Assembly (NCBI GenBank): GCA_015663225.1 | Contig: DQSO01000033.1 | Span: 1 to 11,627 of the forward strand | Source: Campylobacterales bacterium | GTDB taxonomy: Bacteria; Campylobacterota; Campylobacteria; Campylobacterales; QNZT01 | DNA length: 11,627 bases | Direction: 5' to 3' | Shown here: positions 7,194 through 11,627 of the stretch, in pieces | Numbering within the stretch: the stretch's first letter is position 1 | Layout of the letters: each line of letters begins with the position of its first letter | Notes under the pieces: generated by a model | The model's database searches: none | Told to the model about the DNA's origin: nothing | The model's input: only the letters and a program-made list of their open reading frames with translations | Translations under genes and position numbers: made by a program

Positions 7194-7544
7194 ATGAGAC
7201 ATAGACATGGATATAGAAAGCTTGGTCGTACTTCAAGTCATAGAAAAGCACTTCTAAAAAATCTTTCTATCGCTTTAATAAAAAGTGGTAAAATAGAGAC
7301 TACTGTATCAAAAGCAAAAGAACTTAGAAGTTACTTTGAAAAACTTATAACAAAAGCAAGAGTTGGTGATTCAAATGCTCATAGAGCAATATTCTCTTAT
7401 CTTCAAGATAAAGAGTCTACACAAAAACTTGTAAATGAAATAGCACCAGAGTATAAAGATAGAAATGGTGGATATACAAAAATAACAAGAACTAGAATTA
7501 GAAGAGGCGATGCAACTTCTATGGCTTTTATAGCTCTAGTTTAA
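7194..7544 (+). CDS. rplQ: 50S ribosomal protein L17
   Basis: L17 lies near the polypeptide exit tunnel of the large subunit. The 116-residue product begins [20 protein letters not shown], the L17 N-terminal signature, and ends with the conserved [18 protein letters not shown] region (about residues 94-111). The ATG is two bases after the rpoA stop, and the rpoA end supplies only a weak purine stretch, so coupling to rpoA is likely. It is the last gene of the alpha operon; a strong terminator begins seven bases after its stop. Confidence 0.98.
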   Translation: MRHRHGYRKLGRTSSHRKALLKNLSIALIKSGKIETTVSKAKELRSYFEKLITKARVGDSNAHRAIFSYLQDKESTQKLVNEIAPEYKDRNGGYTKITRTRIRRGDATSMAFIALV

Positions 7545-7550
7545 TTATAC

Positions 7551-7586
7551 TTATTAAAGAGGAGTTTTTCCTCTTTAATAACTTTT
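7551..7586 (+). terminator. Intrinsic terminator of the alpha operon
   Basis: TTATTAAAGAGGA (7551-7563) and TCCTCTTTAATAA (7569-7581) form a perfect 13-bp stem with a GTTTT loop, followed by CTTTT. The upstream arm is A-rich, so the structure could also work on the opposite strand. It closes the rpmJ-rplQ unit cleanly. Confidence 0.9.
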
Positions 7587-7638
7587 AAATACTACATTAT
7601 ATTCTAAATTTCCCGATATACTATCATTAACATTAATT

Positions 7639-7647
7639 TGCTAAAAT
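7639..7647 (+). promoter_or_regulatory. Extended -10 promoter upstream of the nfu gene
   Basis: TG at 7639-7640, one base, then TAAAAT (7642-7647) forms an extended -10 element in the 131-base gap after rplQ. No clear -35 is visible. Transcription would start near 7654, giving a leader of roughly 22 bases that contains AAAGGA (7665-7670) for the ATG at 7676. The preceding terminator makes a fresh promoter necessary. Confidence 0.6.
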
Positions 7648-7675
7648 TGAAGTAGACATAATATAAAGGAAAAAA

Positions 7676-7960
7676 ATGATTCCATTTTCTGATGAAGAAC
7701 TAAGACCAGCTGTTGAAAAGTCACTTGAAAAAGTAAAACCTATGCTTGAACTAGATGGTGGTGGTATGAAACTTTTAGATATTAAAGGTGGAAAAATATT
7801 TGTTCAATTACAAGGTGCTTGTCATGGTTGCGGTTCAGCAGGACAGACTCTTAAATATGGGATAGAGAGACAGCTTCGTATGGATATTCATCCAGAGTTA
7901 GAAGTTATCAATATCTCTCCAGGCATGGAGCATATGATAGAAGAGATTTCAAAGGGATAA
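7676..7960 (+). CDS. NifU C-terminal-domain (Nfu-type) Fe-S protein
   Basis: Nfu-type proteins hold or transfer a [4Fe-4S] cluster to client enzymes in the cytoplasm. The 94-residue product is a stand-alone Nfu domain: VKPMLELDGGGMKLLDIKGG (about 20-39), then QGACHGCGSAGQTL with the cluster-binding CxxC at Cys49 and Cys52, and the terminal helix region ISPGMEHMIEEI. It lacks the IscU-like N-terminal and central ferredoxin domains of full NifU. AAAGGA precedes the ATG. It opens a new unit and is one base from the next gene. In Campylobacter jejuni, as I recall, a NifU-like gene (Cj1639) also lies just before a hypothetical gene and murE. Confidence 0.93.
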   Translation: MIPFSDEELRPAVEKSLEKVKPMLELDGGGMKLLDIKGGKIFVQLQGACHGCGSAGQTLKYGIERQLRMDIHPELEVINISPGMEHMIEEISKG

Positions 7961-7961
7961 G

Positions 7962-8519
7962 ATGCAAGATTTTAAAGAGATAGCATACAAATTTTTTTAT
8001 GAAGCAAACTATGATGATGCACTTTTAAATTTTTCTTTAGCACTTGATGTTGAACCTGAGAATTATGATATAAAAGTTGGAGTCTTACTTAGTGATTATG
8101 CTTATGAAGATGAAAATGATGCTATAGCGCTACTCGATTTTTATCACAGCAGTGTAGCTCTTGGAGATGAAAAAATAGAAGTTTATAAAAGTATACTCAA
8201 TAGTATAGATTATAGCAATGATTTAGTATATGATATAACTCAATCTTTTGATAATATATTACTTTCAATGGAAAATGGAGTAGAGTATAGTGATTTTATA
8301 AAAATAGCAAATCTTAGAGGAAATGTTAAACAAGCACTTGAGGATATAATGTTCAGTGCCAAGCTTATCATACAATCAAAAGAGGATATGATGAATTTTA
8401 TTGATCTTTTGATGCAGTATAACTTTAAAGAAGAGGCTCTCTCTTATTTGGAAAAAGCAATTATGATATATCCACGAGATGGTTATTTTCAAGTGAGATT
8501 TAAGCAACTTTCTTCTTAA
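7962..8519 (+). CDS. Uncharacterised TPR-like protein
   Basis: I do not recognise a named function. The 185-residue acidic protein has no signal peptide or membrane segment and looks all-helical and cytoplasmic. Residues about 5-38 form a convincing tetratricopeptide repeat (AYKFFYEANYDDALLNFSLA followed by LDVEPENYDI). A weaker repeat-like stretch follows at 42-75, and a C-terminal one at about 144-178 (NFKEEALSYLEKAIMIYPRD). The middle is divergent. TPR proteins usually act as adaptors. Its ATG is one base after the nfu stop, with AAAGGGA in the nfu end as ribosome binding site, so it is co-translated with nfu. It lies before murE, the same place as a conserved hypothetical gene in Campylobacter as I recall (Cj1640). 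Confidence 0.85.
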   Translation: MQDFKEIAYKFFYEANYDDALLNFSLALDVEPENYDIKVGVLLSDYAYEDENDAIALLDFYHSSVALGDEKIEVYKSILNSIDYSNDLVYDITQSFDNILLSMENGVEYSDFIKIANLRGNVKQALEDIMFSAKLIIQSKEDMMNFIDLLMQYNFKEEALSYLEKAIMIYPRDGYFQVRFKQLSS

Positions 8520-8543
8520 TATAAAATAGTAAATAGGATTTTT

Positions 8544-9833
8544 TTGAAACTACAAATAGATAATAAAACATATGAGTATATTAGTGATAATTCAAATGAG
8601 TGTGATAGTAATACAGCCTTTTTTCATTGCAAGCAAAATAGCCAATATTTAGAGATAGCAAAACAAAATAATACACCAGCAATACTAAGTGTTGAAGATT
8701 TAAAAAGTATTTATCAAATAAATGATATGAAAATCATAGGAATTACTGGTACAAATGGTAAAACTACAACCGCAGCAGCACTATATTCACTTTTACTTGA
8801 TTTAGGTTATAAGGTAGCTTTTCAAGGAACTAGAGGACTATATATAAATGAGGAAAAGATAGAGGGTAAATCTCTAACTACACCATTGATTTTTAATATT
8901 TTAAATAATATAAAAAAAGCAAAAGAAGCTGAATGTGAGTTTTTTATTATGGAAGTTAGCTCACATGCTATTGCACAAAATAGAATTGAAGGATTAGAGT
9001 TTGTCTTAAAAATATATACAAACTTAACTCAAGACCATCTTGATTTTCATAAAACTTTCCAAGAGTATAAAAGAGTGAAAGAGAGTTTTTTTCTTGATGA
9101 GAGTATGAAACTAATAAATAAAGATGCAAGAAAGATAAATTTTAATACCAAAAATGCATATACTTATGCACTAGATTTACCAGCAACTTATAATATAGCT
9201 GCATACTCACTTACTGATGGAATTAGTGGAGCAATTAAATATTTTGATCAATTAGAGAGTTTTAACTCTCCCATGTTTGGAACTTTCAATGTATATAATC
9301 TTCTATGTGCTATATCAGCTGCACACCTTTTAACAAAAAAACCATTAAAAGATATATGTGAATTAACAGAAAATTTTGCAGGTGTAAGTGGTCGAATGGA
9401 GATTATAAATGATAAACCTCTGATTTTGGTTGATTTTGCTCATACACCTGATGGTATGGATAAAGTATTGGATTCATTTAAAGATAAAGAAATTTCAGTA
9501 GTTTTTGGTGCAGGTGGAGATAGAGATGATAGTAAAAGAGTACAAATGGGAAGAGTTGCAAATAGATATGCAAAAAAAATATATCTAACAAGTGATAATC
9601 CAAGAAGTGAAGATCCAAACGGTATCATAGAGCAAATCTCAGCTGGAATTAGCATGAGAGAAAAATTAACTATTATTGAAGATAGGGCTGAAGCGATAAA
9701 AATGGCTATTGAAGAACTAGAAGGTGAAGAAATTTTGATTATTTTAGGTAAAGGTGATGAATTAACTCAAGAGATAAATGGAAAGTTTCTACCTTTTGAT
9801 GATAGAGAGGTAATTAGGAGTATTTTAGCCTGA
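8544..9833 (+). CDS. murE: UDP-MurNAc-tripeptide synthetase (meso-diaminopimelate-adding)
   Basis: MurE adds meso-diaminopimelate to UDP-MurNAc-L-Ala-D-Glu in the cytoplasmic stage of peptidoglycan synthesis. The 429-residue product has the ATP loop GTNGKT (69-74), MEVSSHA (136-142), DHLDFH (164-169), the probable carbamylated Lys179 (aligned by hand to E. coli AAKWL), GRMEI, FAHTPDGM, GAGGDRD (322-328) and DNPR (351-354), the mark of diaminopimelate specificity. The usual GKGHE reads GKGDE (402-406). The N-terminal UDP-binding domain is short: the ATP loop is at about 69, versus about 116 in E. coli. The start is TTG at 8544 with AGGA (8535-8538); the first in-frame ATG is codon 62, too close to the ATP loop. 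Twenty-four bases separate it from the TPR gene. Confidence 0.96.
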   Translation: MKLQIDNKTYEYISDNSNECDSNTAFFHCKQNSQYLEIAKQNNTPAILSVEDLKSIYQINDMKIIGITGTNGKTTTAAALYSLLLDLGYKVAFQGTRGLYINEEKIEGKSLTTPLIFNILNNIKKAKEAECEFFIMEVSSHAIAQNRIEGLEFVLKIYTNLTQDHLDFHKTFQEYKRVKESFFLDESMKLINKDARKINFNTKNAYTYALDLPATYNIAAYSLTDGISGAIKYFDQLESFNSPMFGTFNVYNLLCAISAAHLLTKKPLKDICELTENFAGVSGRMEIINDKPLILVDFAHTPDGMDKVLDSFKDKEISVVFGAGGDRDDSKRVQMGRVANRYAKKIYLTSDNPRSEDPNGIIEQISAGISMREKLTIIEDRAEAIKMAIEELEGEEILIILGKGDELTQEINGKFLPFDDREVIRSILA

Positions 9834-9850
9834 TTTAAGGCTAACTCCTA
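9815..9850 (+). promoter_or_regulatory. Bulged hairpin spanning the murE stop codon
   Basis: TAGGAG (9815-9820) plus TTAGCC (9825-9830) pair with GGCTAA (9839-9844) plus CTCCTA (9845-9850). This gives twelve pairs with a four-base bulge (TATT) and an eight-base loop containing the TGA stop. No T-run follows, so it is not a clear intrinsic terminator. It may protect the upstream mRNA 3' end or separate murE from the ferredoxin gene. Confidence 0.5.
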
Positions 9851-9856
9851 TACAAT
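9851..9856 (+). promoter_or_regulatory. Possible -10 box before the ferredoxin gene
   Basis: TACAAT (9851-9856), within CTATACAATGG, resembles a Campylobacterota -10 element in the 54-base gap after murE and would start transcription near 9863, 25 bases before the ATG. There is no -35. AT-rich sequence makes chance matches common. Confidence 0.35.
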
Positions 9857-9887
9857 GGTCGCTAATTTTAATTTAAGGGGATAAATT

Positions 9888-10262
9888 ATGGGAATACCAC
9901 AACCAGCGTTTTATATATTTAAGTGTGAGCAAAGTTCACCTCCAGGGATGCCAAAACCAAGTTGTGTAAGAGAAGGAACACAAGATCTTTTTCAACACTT
10001 AGGTATGAAGCTTATGGAAAAAGGTTTGATTGCAACTGTTACACCAGTTAGAAGTGCATGTTTAAATAGATGTCAGCAAGGTCCAGTTATGTTAGTTGAG
10101 CCAGGTCATCATATGTATGTAGAGCTTACTAAAGAAAAAATTGATAGAATAATAGATGAACACATCATAGGTGAAAAGCCTGTTGATGAATACTTAATTT
10201 CAGATGAATTTTGGGATGAGGCAATAAGTCCAATGGAAGCTATGAAGATGGCTGGAAGGTAA
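9888..10262 (+). CDS. Thioredoxin-like (2Fe-2S) ferredoxin
   Basis: The 124-residue product resembles the thioredoxin-fold ferredoxins typified by Clostridium pasteurianum and Aquifex 2Fe-2S proteins, which carry electrons in the cytoplasm. Four cysteines have the family spacing: Cys13 and Cys26 (C-x12-C), then Cys58 and Cys62 (C-x3-C, in SACLNRCQQGPVMLVEPG). The segment MYVELTKEKIDRIIDEHI (about 76-93) is the C-terminal helix of the fold, followed by a tail of about 30 residues (GEKPVDEYLISDEFWDEA) that may contact a partner. The ATG has a strong AAGGGG (9875-9880) seven bases upstream. It lies six bases before panD. Its redox partner is not shown by the context. Confidence 0.9.
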   Translation: MGIPQPAFYIFKCEQSSPPGMPKPSCVREGTQDLFQHLGMKLMEKGLIATVTPVRSACLNRCQQGPVMLVEPGHHMYVELTKEKIDRIIDEHIIGEKPVDEYLISDEFWDEAISPMEAMKMAGR

Positions 10263-10268
10263 TAATTT

Positions 10269-10634
10269 ATGACAATCACGATGCTCTATAGCAAACTCCA
10301 TCGTGCAACTGTTACGGATGCAAATCTTAACTATGTAGGCTCTATCACGATTGATAGAGATCTGCTTGATAGTGCAGGGCTTAGGCTCGGTCAGAAAGTT
10401 GATATTGTAAATATTAATAATGGTGAGAGATTTTCAACTTATGTTATTGAGGGTGAACGAGGCAAGAGAGATATGTGTCTTAACGGAGCTGCTGCTAGAA
10501 AAGCTGAGATTGGTGATAAAATCATAGTTATAGCTTATGCACTCATGACCGAGGAAGAAGCTGATAGTTATAAGCCTAAAGTCATACTGCTTGGAGAAGA
10601 TAATAAATTGGAAGAGATTAGAGATTATGTTTGA
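10269..10634 (+). CDS. panD: Aspartate 1-decarboxylase proenzyme
   Basis: PanD decarboxylates L-aspartate to beta-alanine for pantothenate and coenzyme A synthesis. The proenzyme cleaves itself between Gly24 and Ser25 to make a pyruvoyl cofactor, and both residues are present in YVGSITID. Other active-site residues are conserved: Lys9 (SKLHRATVT), Tyr22, Arg54 and Tyr58 ([10 protein letters not shown]), and the [12 protein letters not shown] region (72-83). The length, 121 residues, is usual. GGAAGG (10254-10259) precedes the ATG at 10269; an ATG four codons on is possible, but the longer form fits family numbering. The stop overlaps the ybaB start by eight bases. Confidence 0.97.
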   Translation: MTITMLYSKLHRATVTDANLNYVGSITIDRDLLDSAGLRLGQKVDIVNINNGERFSTYVIEGERGKRDMCLNGAAARKAEIGDKIIVIAYALMTEEEADSYKPKVILLGEDNKLEEIRDYV

Positions 10635-10944
10635 TAATATGGATTTTTCAAAGATGGGTGATATGCTCACAAAGATGCAAGAAGAAGCTACAAAAATGCA
10701 AGCTGAGAGTGAGAGTAAAACATTTAGCTCAAAAAGTGGCGGTGGAATGGTCAAAGTAACTGCAAATGGAAAGAGTGAAATAATAGATATTGAACTTGAT
10801 GATTCACTTTTAGAAGATAAAGATTCTATGCAAATACTTTTGATTAGTGCAGTTAATGATGTTATACGAATGATTGAAGAAGACAAAAAACTACAAGCTA
10901 CAAATATGCTAGGTTCACTTGGTGGATTTGGTGCAAAACAGTAA
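10627..10944 (+). CDS. ybaB: YbaB/EbfC family nucleoid-associated protein
   Basis: Proteins of this family are small dimeric DNA-binding proteins of the nucleoid. The 105-residue product has an N-terminal helix ([18 protein letters not shown]), a charged middle and the family core [20 protein letters not shown] (about 37-56), then the C-terminal helix [20 protein letters not shown] start it at ATG 10627, overlapping panD by eight bases, with GAAGAG (10611-10616) and GAGATT nearby. An in-frame TTG at 10591 would add twelve unconserved residues inside panD and is unlikely; ATG 10639 is a second option. In many other bacteria ybaB follows dnaX and precedes recR; here it sits with panD and ispA. 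Confidence 0.93.
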   Translation: MFDNMDFSKMGDMLTKMQEEATKMQAESESKTFSSKSGGGMVKVTANGKSEIIDIELDDSLLEDKDSMQILLISAVNDVIRMIEEDKKLQATNMLGSLGGFGAKQ

Positions 10945-11627
10945 ACTTTTAGAAGAGTTTGAGAGTTATTTACAAAAAAATCTTCCAGTCATAAAAAGTT
11001 TCCATCCATATTTTGAAGATGCAATAAAAAAGATGTTTAGTGCAGGTGGTAAAAGATTTAGACCGCTATTGCTTTTAAATGTTGTTGATGTTTACACCCC
11101 TTTGCTAGTTAAAAATGCATATGCTCCTGCATTTGCTTTGGAGATGATTCATACTTATTCACTTATTCATGATGATTTGCCAACTTTTGATGATGCACCA
11201 CTTCGTCGTGGGGTGGAGACACTCCATGTTACTTATGACGAAGTAACTGCAACTTTAGTAGGTGATGCACTAAATACTCATGCTTTTAATATACTTGCAA
11301 ACTCATCACTAGATAGTGATACAAAGATAAAGCTTATTGATCAACTCTCCTGTGATGGTGGGGCTAGTGGCATGGTTCTTGGTCAAGCTATTGATTGTTA
11401 TTTTGAAAATCAAAAATTATCTATTGATGAGTTAACTTTTTTGCATATTCATAAGACTGCAAAGTTAATTTCAACATCACTGAAGATGGGGGCAATTATC
11501 TCAGGATTGTCTTCACATGATATTGAGTTACTTGAAGAGATTGGATTGAAAATAGGGTTACTTTTTCAAGTACATGATGATATTATAGATTCAACAATGA
11601 GTGAAGATGAAGCTGGTAAACCAACTG
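10931..11627 (+). CDS. ispA: Farnesyl/geranyl diphosphate synthase, 5' part
   Basis: Short-chain trans-prenyl diphosphate synthases join isopentenyl diphosphate to allylic diphosphates, supplying farnesyl diphosphate for undecaprenyl and quinone chains. The frame runs off the window end after 232 codons, so roughly the last fifth is missing. Visible motifs are GGKRFRP (39-45), the first Asp-rich motif DDLPTFDD followed by LRRG (81-94), GMVLGQAID (147-155), KTAKLI (175-180) and the second Asp-rich motif FQVHDDIID (212-220). Tyr76 lies five residues before the first motif, as in farnesyl synthases. No ATG is available near the N-terminus. GTG 10931 (with GGTGGA at 10921-10926) is my choice; GTG 10922 and TTG 10919 or 10928 are alternatives. 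It overlaps ybaB by 14 bases. Confidence 0.94.
   Translation, partial: MQNSKLLEEFESYLQKNLPVIKSFHPYFEDAIKKMFSAGGKRFRPLLLLNVVDVYTPLLVKNAYAPAFALEMIHTYSLIHDDLPTFDDAPLRRGVETLHVTYDEVTATLVGDALNTHAFNILANSSLDSDTKIKLIDQLSCDGGASGMVLGQAIDCYFENQKLSIDELTFLHIHKTAKLISTSLKMGAIISGLSSHDIELLEEIGLKIGLLFQVHDDIIDSTMSEDEAGKPT

Noticed and set aside
6930..7208. Minus-strand frame of 92 codons over the rpoA C-terminal domain
   Set aside because: It is a complement of a strongly conserved coding region with no independent signal.
8522..8527. TAAAAT as a separate murE promoter
   Set aside because: A start near 8534 would fall at the Shine-Dalgarno at 8535, leaving almost no leader. AT-rich background makes the match weak.
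10591..10626. Upstream TTG start giving YbaB twelve more residues
   Set aside because: The extension lies inside panD, is not family-like, and ATG 10627 gives the expected N-terminus.
10434..10886. Longest antisense open frame (150 codons, minus strand) over panD and ybaB
   Set aside because: Its product is low-complexity Ser/Ile/Phe-rich, the mirror of AT-rich coding sequence, and it overlaps two well-supported genes with no promoter or ribosome binding site.
1..11627. CRISPR arrays, insertion sequences, tRNAs, prophage or defence genes
   Set aside because: No repeat-spacer pattern, terminal inverted repeats with transposase, cloverleaf sequence or foreign-looking gene was seen; all genes are core housekeeping.

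Overview
This AT-rich window (roughly one-third G+C by eye) looks like a chromosomal housekeeping segment from a member of the Campylobacterota (formerly Epsilonproteobacteria), probably a free-living Sulfurimonas/Sulfurovum/Arcobacter-like organism. The evidence is the gene order, the absence of rpmD (L30) between rpsE and rplO, the run nfu - TPR protein - murE - (2Fe-2S) ferredoxin - panD - ybaB - ispA, the short MurE and the -10-dominated promoters. The genus cannot be fixed from sequence alone. Every convincing gene is on the + strand. I see no mobile element, tRNA, rRNA, CRISPR array or sign of transfer, and no stretch over 300 bases lacks a gene.

Region 1 (1-4473) is the distal spc operon: rpsH, rplF, rplR, rpsE, rplO, secY, map, infA. 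Genes are 2-14 bases apart, except for a 57-base gap between rpsH and rplF. It joins ribosomal proteins, the Sec channel, N-terminal methionine removal and initiation factor IF-1. A perfect 10-bp hairpin lies inside the first codons of map.

Region 2 (4474-4638) is a 165-base gap, the largest in the window. It holds a hairpin, a consensus TATAAT box and a leader that can be folded by hand into a three-way junction just before rpmJ. This is the most interesting non-coding signal here. It is a candidate autoregulatory leader for the alpha operon.

Region 3 (4639-7586) is the alpha operon: rpmJ (L36, a 37-codon gene), rpsM, rpsK, rpsD, rpoA and rplQ, ended by a strong intrinsic terminator (13-bp perfect stem).

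Region 4 (7587-11627) starts with a new extended -10 promoter. It encodes an Nfu-type Fe-S protein, an uncharacterised TPR-like protein and MurE (meso-diaminopimelate-adding peptidoglycan ligase, TTG start). After a hairpin over the murE stop come a thioredoxin-like (2Fe-2S) ferredoxin, PanD (beta-alanine for pantothenate/CoA), a YbaB/EbfC nucleoid protein and the 5' part of IspA (polyprenyl diphosphate synthase), cut by the window end. The last three genes overlap or nearly touch, which suggests translational coupling. The products serve Fe-S handling, cell wall, CoA and isoprenoid synthesis rather than one pathway.

Overall this is an ordinary core region. I do not see a new multi-gene system. 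The items worth checking are RNA structures and a few family-level oddities.
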